Below the pieces are notes generated by a model that worked only from the letters and a program-made list of their open reading frames with translations, searched no databases and was not told where the DNA came from. This document shows, piece after piece, positions 17,722 to 27,565 of a stretch of DNA of 64,000 nt. A program made the position numbers and the translations under genes. Numbering within the stretch: the stretch's first letter is position 1; each line of letters begins with the position of its first letter. Location of the stretch: contig NZ_AP018712.1 of NCBI RefSeq assembly GCF_014701195.1, positions 1,630,501-1,694,500 on the forward strand, given 5' to 3'. This DNA comes from Tepiditoga spiralis (GTDB lineage: Bacteria > Thermotogota > Thermotogae > Petrotogales > Petrotogaceae).

Positions 17722-18156
17722 ATGAAATCAAAATATATAATAGTAATTGGTTGTGGAAGGCTTGGATCTGAATTGGCAGTGAAGTTTTCACAAAATCATA
17801 GTGTCGTTGTTATAGATAAAAATGAAAAAGCTTTTTCAAGACTTGTAAATAAAAATTTTACAGGTTTTACTATGACAGTTGATACTAATGATATGGATGC
17901 ATTAAAAAAAGCTAAATTAGATAAGGCAGATATAGTTTATATAGTAACACCAGATGATAACCTTAATTTTATGTTGGCCTATGGAATTAAAATGATTAAA
18001 AAGGAAATAAATAAGGAAGATTTAAGAATAGTTGCAAGAGTTAATGATCCAATGAAAAAAGATTTATTTCAAAGAGCTAAGCTAGAACTTTTTTGCCCAA
18101 TTGAAAATTCTGCAAATCAAATATTTGCAGATTTTAAAGGGGCTGATGAATTATGA
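17722..18156 (+). CDS. trkA: TrkA-type NAD-binding (RCK) regulator of potassium uptake
   Basis: 144 aa, a single RCK-N Rossmann domain. The dinucleotide motif is GCGRLGSELA with acidic VVVIDKNE at the end of strand 2, and TPDDNLN follows. No TrkA-C domain is present, so it matches the short KtrA-like form. It gates a TrkH/KtrB-type channel according to bound nucleotide. GAGGTGA precedes the ATG. Its stop overlaps the start of the second TrkA gene (ATGA at 18153-18156). Confidence 0.88.
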   Translation: MKSKYIIVIGCGRLGSELAVKFSQNHSVVVIDKNEKAFSRLVNKNFTGFTMTVDTNDMDALKKAKLDKADIVYIVTPDDNLNFMLAYGIKMIKKEINKEDLRIVARVNDPMKKDLFQRAKLELFCPIENSANQIFADFKGADEL

Positions 18157-18830
18157 GAAAAAAAATATTTTATATTTTTGAAGGAAAAACTCTAGCCTAT
18201 GCTTTGGCAAAAAAATTATTATTATTAGGAAATAGTGTTTATTATGTTTCTAAAAATCCTGAAAGTATTGAAATATTAGATGGATTAAAAGTGTATCATT
18301 CATCACTAGAATTAATACAACATGATCCAACAGATATAAATTGGATAGATAATTTTGAAATGACTAAAGACATAGGGGCAGTTATTCTTCTTTCAGAAGA
18401 TGATGCACAAAATTTTGTTATTTCTTGGATATTAAGGCAAAAATATGATACATTAAAAATATTATCGCTTGTAAATCACGTTGAAAATAAGTTTGTTTTT
18501 GATGATATAAATATAATAAATATATTGCCTACATTATGGATGGAAAAAGTGATTGAATCTACATTAAAATATGAAGATATAACAGATTTTTTCAATCCTT
18601 ATGTTGATAAACTATCTATTTTAGAAATGACTATTTCTAAAAATGATAAATCATGCAATAAACCACTTAAAGAATTAAGACCACCAGAAAATAGTATAGT
18701 TGGAGTTATAATAAAGAAAAATGGTGAAATTATGGTACCACAAGGTAATACAATAATTGAAGAAGAAGATAAATTAATAGTTTTTTCTATAAAAGAACAG
18801 GTACAAAAAGTTAAAGACGCTTTAAAGTAA
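18153..18830 (+). CDS. Second TrkA-type regulator: divergent RCK-N plus TrkA-C domain
   Basis: 225 aa. The N-terminal part folds like RCK-N, but its nucleotide loop reads FEGKTLAYALA and lacks GxGxxG, so nucleotide binding is doubtful. The C-terminal ~70 residues form a TrkA-C domain (NKPLKELRPPENSIVGVIIKKNG... GNTIIEEEDKLIVFS), which binds small ligands in other Trk systems. Together with the short TrkA upstream it probably forms a split hetero-oligomeric gating ring for TrkH. Confidence 0.8.
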   Translation: MRKKIFYIFEGKTLAYALAKKLLLLGNSVYYVSKNPESIEILDGLKVYHSSLELIQHDPTDINWIDNFEMTKDIGAVILLSEDDAQNFVISWILRQKYDTLKILSLVNHVENKFVFDDINIINILPTLWMEKVIESTLKYEDITDFFNPYVDKLSILEMTISKNDKSCNKPLKELRPPENSIVGVIIKKNGEIMVPQGNTIIEEEDKLIVFSIKEQVQKVKDALK

Positions 18831-18841
18831 GAGGTGATCAT

Positions 18842-20386
18842 GTGTCTGATTATAAATATTATTTAAAATTAAGGTATAAAACGATATTAAAAAATACAGC
18901 TTCAATGCTATTTGCTCTTTCTTTATTAATTTTTTTAGTTGGAAGTATATCAATTTTTTATGGAGATTTTAAAACCTTTAATTCTTTTTTTATGACAACA
19001 ATTACTACAGCTGGTTTTGGATTAATTTTAATGTTATTTAGTATTGGTGAAAAATCAAAAATAATAAATGTTCAAGATGCAGTTATGATAATTTTTTTTG
19101 TATGGACATTTTCAATATTTTTTTCATCTTTACCTTTTGTTTATTATGGAATGCTTAATATACATCAAGCAATATTTGAATCAACAAGTGGATGGACGAC
19201 AACAGGTCTTACAATGATTTCAAATGTTGAGATTATACCAAAAACTTTTTTACTTTGGAGAAGTATAATGCAATATATTGGTGGAGCAGGTTTTGCCCTT
19301 ATTATGGTAATAGTTGCGGGAAGTACAGGGGTAGGATTGTATCAAGCAGAAGGAAGAACCGATAATATAGTTCCAAACTTAAGAGGATCTGCAAAAATTA
19401 TAACTTTAATTTATGTTTCATGGGCAATTTTAGGAATAGTTTTATTAATGCTTATTTCAAAATTACCATTTTTTGAAGCTTTTAATCATACATTGACAGC
19501 TTTAGCAACAGGCGGATTTTCTACTAAAAATGCAAGTGTTGGAGCATTTAATAATTTATCTATGGACATAATAATAATGATTTTAATGATAGCTGGTGGA
19601 ACTGGTTTTGGGGTTCATTATGCTTTTTTATTGATGACAAAAAATTTTTATAAAAACATTAAAGATTATAAATCAAAAAAAATTTCAAAATTAAAATTAA
19701 AAGATAGAATTTCATCTGAGCCATATTTAAAAAATCCTGAACCAAAAACGATGTATTTTTTACTTTTTATATCGATAATACTGATATTTTTATTTATGGG
19801 TAAGTCTTTATATGGAGTTGGAAATGGATTAAGACATTCAGCATTTCAAGCAATATCAGCTCTTACTGGAACAGGGTTTTCAACAGTTAGCTTTTTAAAA
19901 TGGAATCCATTTGGAATTTTAGTTATGATAATACTTATGATTCTTGGTGGAATGATGGATTCAACCTCAGGTGGATTAAAACTTTACAGAGTGTATGTAA
20001 TTATAAAAGTAATAAAACTTCAAATATTAAATTTTTTTAAACCACAAGGTACTAAATTTCATGTTGAAGTGTATAAAGGAGTATCAAAAAAGTTCATTAA
20101 TGAAAGCACATTTAAAGATGTAATAGCAGTAATATTTATGTATTTTTTGATATTTTTTATAGGAGTATTTACTCTTTTAGGATATGGATATAATTTACAA
20201 GATTCTATGTTTGAATATTCTTCTGCATTATCAGCAGTTGGATTATCAGTAGGAATAACTTCACCAACTGCACCACTTGGAGTAATATGGATAGAAACAA
20301 TTGGAATGTACCTTGGAAGACTAGAATTTTTTGTAATTTATTATGCAATTATAAAATTAATAAAAGATTTAAAAGAATTTATATAA
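18842..20386 (+). CDS. trkH: TrkH/KtrB-family potassium channel subunit
   Basis: 514 aa with about ten membrane helices. All four pore-loop repeats are visible: STSGWTTTGLT, ALATGGFSTKN, SALTGTGFSTV and SAVGLSVGITS. The conserved glycines line the K+ filter. The start is the GTG at 18842 (MSDYKYYLK) 5 nt after GAGGTG; an ATG at 18840 is out of frame. It is the last gene of hslU-receiver-trkA-trkA2-trkH, with a terminator directly after the stop. Confidence 0.94.
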   Translation: MSDYKYYLKLRYKTILKNTASMLFALSLLIFLVGSISIFYGDFKTFNSFFMTTITTAGFGLILMLFSIGEKSKIINVQDAVMIIFFVWTFSIFFSSLPFVYYGMLNIHQAIFESTSGWTTTGLTMISNVEIIPKTFLLWRSIMQYIGGAGFALIMVIVAGSTGVGLYQAEGRTDNIVPNLRGSAKIITLIYVSWAILGIVLLMLISKLPFFEAFNHTLTALATGGFSTKNASVGAFNNLSMDIIIMILMIAGGTGFGVHYAFLLMTKNFYKNIKDYKSKKISKLKLKDRISSEPYLKNPEPKTMYFLLFISIILIFLFMGKSLYGVGNGLRHSAFQAISALTGTGFSTVSFLKWNPFGILVMIILMILGGMMDSTSGGLKLYRVYVIIKVIKLQILNFFKPQGTKFHVEVYKGVSKKFINESTFKDVIAVIFMYFLIFFIGVFTLLGYGYNLQDSMFEYSSALSAVGLSVGITSPTAPLGVIWIETIGMYLGRLEFFVIYYAIIKLIKDLKEFI

Positions 20387-20422
20387 ATAATAAGCCAACA
20401 TTTGTTGGTTTATTATTTTTTG
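20386..20422 (+). terminator. Terminator after trkH
   Basis: AATAATAAGCCAACA pairs with TGTTGGTTTATTATT (15 bp including one G-U) around a tiny loop, then a T run. Confidence 0.8.
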
Positions 20423-20431
20423 TGGTATAAT
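20402..20431 (+). promoter_or_regulatory. Promoter of the phosphodiesterase-like gene
   Basis: TGGTATAAT (20423-20431) is a perfect extended -10. TTGTTG at 20402-20407 is a weak -35 with an 18-bp spacer, overlapping the trkH terminator. Confidence 0.5.
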
Positions 20432-20460
20432 TAACTCCTAAACAAAATGGAGGTGTGTAA

Positions 20461-21717
20461 ATGATAAATAAAAATTCTATAATAGCGGTTGAAAGTTCTA
20501 TTATAAAAAATAATTTTATAAAACCTATGTATGAAAGTTATTGTTTTTCAAATATTCCAGGAACTATTATGAAAAATTTTGGAATAAATAATAATAGAAC
20601 CTTACCAAATGATATTTTTGGAAATATAGACCAAAAAAATAAAAAAATAGTTTTTTTATTTTTAGATGCTTTTGGATGGAATTTTTTAAATGAAAATAAA
20701 GAAAAAATTCCTTTTTTAAATGAATTGGTAGAAAATGGAGTGTTATCAAAATTAACCTCTCAATTTCCTTCAACTACATCAGCACATGTTACAACTGCTT
20801 ATTCATCATTACAAGTTGGAGAAAGTGGAGTTTATGAATGGAATTATTATGATCCAACAGCAGATGAAGTAATAACTCCTCTTTTGAATGCATTGGCATT
20901 AGATTGGGATACAAAATTAATTGATTTGGGAATTCCTTCAGATAAACTATATCCAAATAAAAATATATTTATTGAACTAAAAAAAATGGGAGTTACATCA
21001 AGAATATTTCAAAGTGTTGAAACAAGTACAGGTGCATATAGTGATTTTATGCTTAAAGGAGCTATAAAAGAACCATATGAAAGTTTAGAAGATGGGTTGG
21101 AAAATTTAATGAATTGTATAAATAGTAATGAAAAAGGATATTATTTTTTTTATTACTCAAATATAGATCACACAGCACATAAATATGGTCCAAAATCGGA
21201 AGAGGTTAAAGAAGTTATAAAAAATTTCTTTAAAGTATTAGAAGGATATTTTAAACAAATAAAAGAAAATAATGAAACATTATTTTTATTTACGGCAGAT
21301 CATGGAATGGCAAATATTGATTTAGAAACCCCTTATTATTTGAATCTCGAAATACCAGAATTAAATAATTATACTGAGGTAAATAAAAAAGGTAAACCAA
21401 TAATTAGATGCGGATCTTATAGAGATGTTTTTTTATATATAAAAGATGAAAATTTAGAAGAAGTATATGATTTATTAAAAGAAAAATTAAGCAATACTGC
21501 TGAAGTTTTTAAAACAAGTGATATGATAAAAGAAAAATTTTTTGGAAATGTTTCTGAAAGATTTTTAGAAAGAGTTGGAAATATAGTTATACTTCCGTAT
21601 GAAAATAAAAGCGTTTGGTGGTATGAAGAAGGAAAGTTTAGTATAGAACTTCCAGGTATGCATGGAGGACTTAGTAAAGAAGAAATGGAAATACCTTTAT
21701 TATTGTATAAAAAATAA
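20461..21717 (+). CDS. Alkaline-phosphatase-superfamily phosphodiesterase/nucleotide pyrophosphatase-like protein
   Basis: 418 aa. It has the metal-site pattern of the type I phosphodiesterase/nucleotide pyrophosphatase family: FLDAFG (Asp), the catalytic Thr region FPSTTSAHVTT, NIDHTAHKYGP (Asp/His), TADHGMA (Asp-His) and a final His in MHGGLS. No signal peptide is seen, so it is probably cytoplasmic. The substrate is unknown (phosphodiester or phosphonate type). GGAGGTG precedes the ATG. It is a single-gene unit with its own promoter and a strong terminator. Confidence 0.82.
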   Translation: MINKNSIIAVESSIIKNNFIKPMYESYCFSNIPGTIMKNFGINNNRTLPNDIFGNIDQKNKKIVFLFLDAFGWNFLNENKEKIPFLNELVENGVLSKLTSQFPSTTSAHVTTAYSSLQVGESGVYEWNYYDPTADEVITPLLNALALDWDTKLIDLGIPSDKLYPNKNIFIELKKMGVTSRIFQSVETSTGAYSDFMLKGAIKEPYESLEDGLENLMNCINSNEKGYYFFYYSNIDHTAHKYGPKSEEVKEVIKNFFKVLEGYFKQIKENNETLFLFTADHGMANIDLETPYYLNLEIPELNNYTEVNKKGKPIIRCGSYRDVFLYIKDENLEEVYDLLKEKLSNTAEVFKTSDMIKEKFFGNVSERFLERVGNIVILPYENKSVWWYEEGKFSIELPGMHGGLSKEEMEIPLLLYKK

Positions 21718-21733
21718 AATTTATTGAAAATAC

Positions 21734-21779
21734 AATAACGGTGTATATATTACAATAAATATATACACCGTTATTTTTT
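21734..21779 (+). terminator. Very long perfect terminator hairpin
   Basis: AATAACGGTGTATATAT and its exact complement (21759-21775) form a 17-bp stem with an 8-nt loop, followed by T's. Confidence 0.88.
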
Positions 21780-21803
21780 ATATTCGTATAATAGAAATGG
21801 TTA

Positions 21804-21842
21804 TTTTATACAATACTTGAACGATAATGTTTTTTCATATAT
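21804..21842. repeat. Shared ~39-bp upstream element, copy A (ahead of rel)
   Basis: TTTTATACAATACTTGAACG followed by ATAATGTTTTTTCATATAT. It is nearly identical to 25901-25940, differing by one substitution and two 2-nt indels. It contains TTGAAC, a possible -35. It lies between the terminator above and the rel -10. Confidence 0.65.
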
Positions 21843-21868
21843 TGAAATAACAATTAATAAAGAAAATA

Positions 21869-21877
21869 TGGTATAAT
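21869..21877 (+). promoter_or_regulatory. Extended -10 of rel
   Basis: TGGTATAAT, a perfect extended -10. The leader to the TTG start is about 25 nt. Confidence 0.55.
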
Positions 21878-21908
21878 TATTATATAGAAATACATTGAGG
21901 TGATTTTT

Positions 21909-24035
21909 TTGTCAGATATTTTAAATTATATAAAAGAAATTGAAGATATATTAAATAGAAATTTAACTGAAAAAGAAATGAAAAAATTAATGGATGCATA
22001 TGAATTGGCTGAAAAATCACATGAAGGACAAATGAGAGATTCTGGTGAACCCTTTTTTGAACATCCCAAAGCTGTATCTAAAATATTGGCTAATTTTAAA
22101 ATGGATATAGATACATTAGCAGCTGGATTATTACATGATGTTGTTGAAGATTGTGATGTGCCAATAGAAAAAATAAAGTCAAAATTTGGAGAAGACGTAG
22201 CAAAAATTGTTGATGGAGTTACAAAGATAAGTAATTTAAAGTTAAATGAAAGATTAAATAAAAAAGATATGAAGTCTATTGAAAAGATTGAAACCATAAG
22301 GAAAATGCTTATGGCAATGTCTAGTGATTTAAGAGTAATTATAGTAAAATTATCTGATAGGCTTCACAATATGAGAACATTAAACTTTGTCCCAAGAAAA
22401 AAACAATTAATAAAGTCACAAGAAACATTGAGGATTTATGCACCTATTGCACACAGGCTTGGTATACATAAAATAAAAGCAGAATTAGAAAACCTTTCTT
22501 TTTATTATTTATATCCTGATACATATACAGATTTAGAAAATAAAATAAAAAATAAATTATCAGATAGAGAAGAAAGTATTGAAGAGTATAAAAAATATAT
22601 AAAAAAAGAATTAGAAAAACATAAAATAAAAGCAAAGGTAGTAGGGCGATCTAAACATCTTTATAGTATTTGGGAAAAGATGATAAGAAAAGGGAAACCT
22701 TTTGAAGAAATATATGATTTTATAGCTTTAAGGGTTATTACAGAAAATGCTAATCAATGTTATGCTACTCTTGGAATAATTCATTCAATTTGGCCTCCTA
22801 TACCAGGAAGAATAAAAGATTATATAGCAACTCCTAAATTTAATGGATATCGTTCATTACATACAACTGTAATTACTAATAGGGGAGAGCCGCTTGAAAT
22901 TCAAATAAGAGATATTGAAATGCATGAAGAGGCAGAATTTGGATTAGCGGCTCATTGGGCATATAAGCAAGGAGTTAGTCCTAAAAAAATAAAATTTTTG
23001 AACAATCTTATGGAATTGCATAAAGATATTGCTCAATCTGCTTTTGATATGAATGATATTGAAAATAGTTTAGAATCTTCAGAAATTTTTGTTTTTACTC
23101 CAAGAGGAGAAATTATACATTTACCTAAAGGAGCAACTCCAATAGATTTTGCTTATGCTATTCATACAGATGTGGGAAATCATTTTGCTGGTGCTAAAAT
23201 AAATGGAAAAATAGTTCCAATGACTTATAAAATTCAAAATGGTGAAATTATAGAAATTATTATAAATAGAAATTTTCAAGGTCCGAGTATTGATTGGTTA
23301 AAGTATGCAAAATCTCCAAGAACTCGAACAAAAATTAAAAAGTATTATAGACAAAAAAATGAAAAAAATTTAATAGATAAAGGTAAAAACAAATTTAGAG
23401 AATTAGCAAAAAAAATAAATCTATCTATGGAAGAAATGTTGGAATATTTAAATGAAGATACATTTTATTTAAAGTATAATATAAAAAATGAAGAAGATTT
23501 ATATATAAAAATAGCTTTAGAAGATGTGAGCATAAAAAATATTAGAAAAATATTTGAACCATCAGAAGATAAAAAAATTATTAATCCAAGAAATTCACAA
23601 AAAATAAAAAAACCTTCTGTAATAATAGATGGTGTTGATGGTGTAGAAAGTTATTTTGCTAAATGTTGTTTACCTGTTCCGGGTGATGAAATTATTGGAA
23701 TAATAAGTAAAAGAGGAATTGGAATTCATAGGATAAATTGTAAAAATATTAGAGGAATACAAGAAGAAAAAAAAGTTGATGTTCATTGGAGTAATGAAGA
23801 AACGACATCTTTTAATGCTGTTTTAAATATAGATATTTTTGAGAAAAATACAATGAATAAAGTTAGAAGTGTTATTAAAGAAGAAAAAGGATATATTGAA
23901 AAATTTGAAATAATTAAACATGGAGAAGTTATAAGTACTAAACTAAGAATTAAGGTAATAAATATAGAACATCTTATAAGAATAACAAATAAAATTATGG
24001 AAATAAATGGAGTATATACTGTTAGGAGGGCTTAA
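21909..24035 (+). CDS. rel: RelA/SpoT-family (p)ppGpp synthetase/hydrolase
   Basis: 708 aa from a TTG at 21909, 6 nt after GAGGTG; an in-frame GTG at 21900 lies within that ribosome site and is rejected. Domains in order: HD hydrolase ([12 protein letters not shown] ... [11 protein letters not shown], about 45-150), synthetase (FIALRVIT ... [20 protein letters not shown]-type block, about 235-345), TGS ([25 protein letters not shown]), a linker with conserved [13 protein letters not shown], and a C-terminal ACT domain. It is a bifunctional stringent-response enzyme. It is followed 1 nt later by dtd. Confidence 0.95.
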   Translation: MSDILNYIKEIEDILNRNLTEKEMKKLMDAYELAEKSHEGQMRDSGEPFFEHPKAVSKILANFKMDIDTLAAGLLHDVVEDCDVPIEKIKSKFGEDVAKIVDGVTKISNLKLNERLNKKDMKSIEKIETIRKMLMAMSSDLRVIIVKLSDRLHNMRTLNFVPRKKQLIKSQETLRIYAPIAHRLGIHKIKAELENLSFYYLYPDTYTDLENKIKNKLSDREESIEEYKKYIKKELEKHKIKAKVVGRSKHLYSIWEKMIRKGKPFEEIYDFIALRVITENANQCYATLGIIHSIWPPIPGRIKDYIATPKFNGYRSLHTTVITNRGEPLEIQIRDIEMHEEAEFGLAAHWAYKQGVSPKKIKFLNNLMELHKDIAQSAFDMNDIENSLESSEIFVFTPRGEIIHLPKGATPIDFAYAIHTDVGNHFAGAKINGKIVPMTYKIQNGEIIEIIINRNFQGPSIDWLKYAKSPRTRTKIKKYYRQKNEKNLIDKGKNKFRELAKKINLSMEEMLEYLNEDTFYLKYNIKNEEDLYIKIALEDVSIKNIRKIFEPSEDKKIINPRNSQKIKKPSVIIDGVDGVESYFAKCCLPVPGDEIIGIISKRGIGIHRINCKNIRGIQEEKKVDVHWSNEETTSFNAVLNIDIFEKNTMNKVRSVIKEEKGYIEKFEIIKHGEVISTKLRIKVINIEHLIRITNKIMEINGVYTVRRA

Positions 24036-24036
24036 T

Positions 24037-24489
24037 TTGAGGGCAGTTATTCAAAGAGTTTTAAATGCTTCGGTTGCTGTTGATGAAAAGACTGTTGGAA
24101 GTATAAAAAATGGTATTTTAGTATTATTAGGGATTTCTCCAGAAGATACTGAAAAAGATATAAAATGGTTGGCAGATAAAATATTGGGATTGAGAATTTT
24201 TGAAGATGAACAAGAAAAAATGAATAAATCGTTATTGGATATAAATGGAGAATTATTGATAATTTCTCAATTTACACTATATGGAGATTGTAGAAAAGGA
24301 AAGAGACCTTCATTTACTTTATCTGCAAAACCAGAATTAGCAAAGAAAATGTACGATAAATTTGTAAATTATATAATAAATAATTATGATATAAAAGTAG
24401 AGACGGGGATTTTTCAAGCTGATATGAAAGTTAGTTTGGTAAATGATGGACCTGTCACTTTTATGCTTGATTCTACAAAATTATTCTAA
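24037..24489 (+). CDS. dtd: D-aminoacyl-tRNA deacylase
   Basis: 150 aa from a TTG at 24037, chosen because AGGAGG precedes it and [13 protein letters not shown] is the family N-terminus. Signatures are [17 protein letters not shown] and the C-terminal Gly-Pro motif NDGPVTFML, which forms the chiral-proofreading pocket. It removes D-amino acids, and glycine, from mischarged tRNA. rel-dtd is a widespread bacterial gene pair. Confidence 0.95.
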   Translation: MRAVIQRVLNASVAVDEKTVGSIKNGILVLLGISPEDTEKDIKWLADKILGLRIFEDEQEKMNKSLLDINGELLIISQFTLYGDCRKGKRPSFTLSAKPELAKKMYDKFVNYIINNYDIKVETGIFQADMKVSLVNDGPVTFMLDSTKLF

Positions 24490-24503
24490 CGGAGGTGTTG
24501 CTT

Positions 24504-24698
24504 ATGAAAGAAACCGAAGTAACAGTATTTGTTTATAAGGAAGAACCATTTGAAGTACACATTTCAGAAGAAGGATTAAACTATGGGATAAATGAAAAAA
24601 ATATACATAAAATTTATACTGGGTATGAAAAACCACCAAAAGGTATAGTTGTAAAGTTTAAAATGCCTGATGGAAGTAAAAAATATATTAGAGAATAA
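24504..24698 (+). CDS. Small protein of unknown function
   Basis: 64 aa. The ATG at 24504 follows GGAGGTG at 24491-24497. The predicted fold is mostly beta strands, with an acidic N-terminal half, a YEKPPKG turn and Lys-rich C-terminus. I recognise no family. It lies 14 nt after dtd and ends before a bidirectional terminator, so it is the third gene of rel-dtd-orf. Confidence 0.6.
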   Translation: MKETEVTVFVYKEEPFEVHISEEGLNYGINEKNIHKIYTGYEKPPKGIVVKFKMPDGSKKYIRE

Positions 24699-24714
24699 AA
24701 AAATTATATAATGA

Positions 24715-24745
24715 TAAAAAAGATAGCCAAGGCTATCTTTTTTAT
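24715..24745. terminator. Bidirectional terminator
   Basis: AAAAAAGATAGCC / GGCTATCTTTTTT perfect 13-bp stem with AA loop. It serves the small gene and the convergent HD gene. Confidence 0.88.
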
Positions 24746-25827
24746 TTAAAGGTATTGTATTCTATTTCATCTAAAATATCCGAAAGATCATATGGAGATA
24801 TAATTTTCAATTCTTTTTTAGATGTAAAAAAAGCTTTTCTAAAAATATCATCTTGATTACCTGTTATTATTTCAGCTGCACATTCATTCATAGCAGCTAA
24901 TAAATCGGCAGAACGTACATAACGTCCATACTCTTTATTGAATGGTTCTAACATATAATTTTTATACTTTTTCATTATTTCGTTTATATTAGGATTTAAT
25001 GTTGACCATTCATCTACGAATGTATCTTCAACCTTACCAATTAAAGATTCTAATCCTTTAACTTTTCTTTTAGTTGGTGTTATTACATCTCCTGTAAAAG
25101 CTTCTGGTATATCATGAAGTATAGAAGCAATCATTATTTCTTTTAATAATTCTCCATTCACATCATTATTTAATGCAAGTATATATGCTGTTATTAACAC
25201 ATAAAATGAATGAGAAGATACACTACTTCTAACATTCCTATGGTTTTTATTCCATCTAATCATAGTATTTAATCTTATAGTTGAATTTAATAAATAGTCT
25301 GAAATGGAAAAAACTTTTTTTGAAAAGTTCGTATTTATTTTTTTTATTTCCTCATCAATTTCTTTTTTTGGTAATGAATAATATTCGGGAAATACTCTTT
25401 CGTTTAATTCCACTTCTTTTTTTGATACTAATAATTTAACTAAATCAGTTGTTTTATTAATTTCTTCATTAATATTTTTTTCAATAAATAATTTTTTAGA
25501 CAAATTTTCATTATCTAAAATTAAATTTAAATCTTTATAAGATTCATTAATTACATCATTCCATATAGTTGGATTTATAGATTTTATTTTATTTTTTGTT
25601 TCGAGTGAAACATCAGATAAAATTATTTTTGGAATTTCTTTTATAATTTTATTGTGAACCATGTTTATAGTATCTTCAGCATTTAAATCATTCATAGCAA
25701 ATAAACTTAATGTTGTTGTATGAAATGCATTATCTGCTTCTGTGAATCTAATTATACCAGGCCTATTGTTCCATCTATAAATGGTAAATAAATTAGTTAA
25801 TTCTAGCAAAAATTTACCTATTCCCAT
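24742..25827 (-). CDS. Tandem HD-domain protein, YfbR-like (putative nucleotidase)
   Basis: 361 aa built from two copies of a YfbR/HD_3-like domain. The second (about 195-361) keeps the metal motif: SSHSFYVLITAYI ... ASILHDIPEAFTGDVITPTK, like 5'-deoxynucleotidases. The first (about 1-130, IYRWNNRPGIIRFTEADNAFHTTTLSLFA) has the same opening but lacks the HD pair, so it is probably structural. Both begin with an xxRWN motif, supporting internal duplication. GGAGG precedes the ATG. Substrate not known; nucleotide hydrolysis is inferred from the family. Confidence 0.78.
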   Translation of the reverse strand: MGIGKFLLELTNLFTIYRWNNRPGIIRFTEADNAFHTTTLSLFAMNDLNAEDTINMVHNKIIKEIPKIILSDVSLETKNKIKSINPTIWNDVINESYKDLNLILDNENLSKKLFIEKNINEEINKTTDLVKLLVSKKEVELNERVFPEYYSLPKKEIDEEIKKINTNFSKKVFSISDYLLNSTIRLNTMIRWNKNHRNVRSSVSSHSFYVLITAYILALNNDVNGELLKEIMIASILHDIPEAFTGDVITPTKRKVKGLESLIGKVEDTFVDEWSTLNPNINEIMKKYKNYMLEPFNKEYGRYVRSADLLAAMNECAAEIITGNQDDIFRKAFFTSKKELKIISPYDLSDILDEIEYNTFK

Positions 25828-25900
25828 TTTTTATCAACCTCCTCAAATTTTTACTTTAATAATTATATCACATTTTTTTACTAATACATAATTAAATATT

Positions 25901-25940
25901 TTTTATATAATACTTGAACGAAATGTTTTTTTTCATATAT
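25901..25940. repeat. Shared ~39-bp upstream element, copy B (ahead of glpK)
   Basis: TTTTATATAATACTTGAACG followed by AAATGTTTTTTTTCATATAT. Near-identical to 21804-21842. It lies 110-150 bp ahead of glpK in the divergent region with the HD gene. Confidence 0.65.
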
Positions 25941-25965
25941 AAAAAAGACATTTAATAAAATTATT

Positions 25966-25985
25966 CTTTGGCTAAAAAGCTAAAG
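25966..25985 (+). other. Stem-loop in the glpK upstream region
   Basis: CTTTGGCT pairs with AGCTAAAG over 8 bp (one G-U) around AAAA. No T run follows. The best -10 for glpK (TATAAT, 26018-26023) lies downstream, so the stem is in an mRNA only if transcription starts earlier. Confidence 0.4.
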
Positions 25986-26049
25986 GTCTTGAAAAAAAAT
26001 AATTTTTAATGTATTATTATAATGTTAATATTTTTTAGGGGGAATAAAA

Positions 26050-27537
26050 TTGAAAGAGTATGTTGGAGCTATTGATCAGGGAACTACGAGTACAAGATTT
26101 ATTGTTTTTAATAAGATGGGAGAAATTGTTGGAGTTGATCAACTTGAACATGAACAAATTTATCCTGAATCTGGGTGGGTAGAACATAATCCTTTGGAAA
26201 TTTGGGAAAAAACACAAAAAGTTATTGTTGGTGGTCTTTCAAATGCTGGCATTACTATGCATGATTTAGCAGCAGTTGGAATAACTAACCAGAGAGAAAC
26301 TACTATTTTATGGAATAAAAAAACAGGAAAACCTTATTATAATGCTATTGTTTGGCAAGATGTTAGAACAAGAGAATTTTGTAAAACTTTAAACAGCGTA
26401 GAAAAAATAAAAAAATTAACAGGACTTCCTATAAACACTTATTTTTCTGCAAGTAAAATAAATTGGATATTAAATAATGTAAAAGGAATAAAAGAAGATA
26501 TAAAAAAAGGAGAAGTTTTATTTGGGAACATAGATACTTGGATAATTTGGAATTTAACGGGTGGAGTTGATGGTGGCATTCACGTTACAGATGTTACTAA
26601 TGCTTCAAGAACACTTTTAATGAATATCAATACTCTCAAATGGGATGAAGAGTTACTAAAAATATTTGATATACCAAAAAATATATTGCCTGAAATTAAA
26701 GCTTCATCTGAAATATATGGAACTTCAAGTGGATTATTAGAAGGTGTTCCTGTTTCAGGAGATTTGGGGGATCAACAAGCTGCTTTATTTGGTCAGTTAT
26801 GTTTTGAAAAGGGTGATGTGAAAAATACTTATGGTACTGGCTGTTTTATGCTTTTAAATACTGGTGAAAAACCTGTTTTTAGTAATAATGGATTACTTAC
26901 GACTGTTGGCTATAAATTAAAAAATGAAAAAGCTGTTTATTGTCTTGAAGGATCTGTTGCAATTGCAGGAGCTTTAGTTCAATGGCTTAGAGATAATCTT
27001 GGTATAATAAAAAAATCTTCAGATATTGAAAAATTAGCGAATAAAGTTGAAAATAATGGTGGCATTTATTTTGTTCCTGCTTTTTCTGGATTGTTTGCTC
27101 CATATTGGAGAGATGATGCAAGAGGTACTATTGTTGGAATGACGAGATATGTAAATAAAAATCATATAGCCCGTGCTTCTCTTGAAGCGACGGCTTATCA
27201 AACCAAAGATGTTTTAAATGCTATGGAAAATGAATCTAAAATTAAAATAAAAACATTAAAAGTTGATGGTGGAATGGTTGTAAATGATTTATTAATGCAA
27301 TTTCAATCTGATATTTTAAATGTTCCAGTAATAAAGCCAAAAGTTTCAGAAACAACAGCTCTTGGTGCAGCTTATGCTGCAGGATTAGCTGTTAATTTTT
27401 GGAATGGAAAAGAAGAACTTAAAAAAAATTGGAATAAGGATAAAGAGTGGAATCCAAATATGATTGATGAGGATAGAAAAAATTTTTATCTCAATTGGAA
27501 AAAGGCTGTTGATAAAAGTATGAATTGGATAGATTAA
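26050..27537 (+). CDS. glpK: Glycerol kinase
   Basis: 495 aa, standard length, from a TTG start after AGGGGGAA. FGGY kinase signatures are AIDQGTTSTRFIVF (ATP and catalytic region), TNQRETTILW, GDLGDQQAALFGQ and TYGTGCFMLLNTGEKP, with GGMVVNDLLMQFQSDIL near the C-terminus. It phosphorylates glycerol to sn-glycerol-3-phosphate. No glpF or glpD is adjacent, so it stands as a single transcription unit ending in a strong terminator. Confidence 0.97.
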   Translation: MKEYVGAIDQGTTSTRFIVFNKMGEIVGVDQLEHEQIYPESGWVEHNPLEIWEKTQKVIVGGLSNAGITMHDLAAVGITNQRETTILWNKKTGKPYYNAIVWQDVRTREFCKTLNSVEKIKKLTGLPINTYFSASKINWILNNVKGIKEDIKKGEVLFGNIDTWIIWNLTGGVDGGIHVTDVTNASRTLLMNINTLKWDEELLKIFDIPKNILPEIKASSEIYGTSSGLLEGVPVSGDLGDQQAALFGQLCFEKGDVKNTYGTGCFMLLNTGEKPVFSNNGLLTTVGYKLKNEKAVYCLEGSVAIAGALVQWLRDNLGIIKKSSDIEKLANKVENNGGIYFVPAFSGLFAPYWRDDARGTIVGMTRYVNKNHIARASLEATAYQTKDVLNAMENESKIKIKTLKVDGGMVVNDLLMQFQSDILNVPVIKPKVSETTALGAAYAAGLAVNFWNGKEELKKNWNKDKEWNPNMIDEDRKNFYLNWKKAVDKSMNWID

Positions 27538-27565
27538 AAAAAGAGTGCTTAAGCACTCTTTTTTT
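27536..27565. terminator. Bidirectional terminator of glpK and the signalling operon
   Basis: AAAAAAAGAGTGCTT followed directly by its exact complement AAGCACTCTTTTTTT. It serves glpK (+) and ends the five-gene minus-strand operon, whose last stop codon lies within it. Confidence 0.88.

Noticed and set aside
18840-18842. ATG start for trkH at 18840
   Set aside because: It is out of frame with trkH; the GTG at 18842 gives the proper N-terminus.
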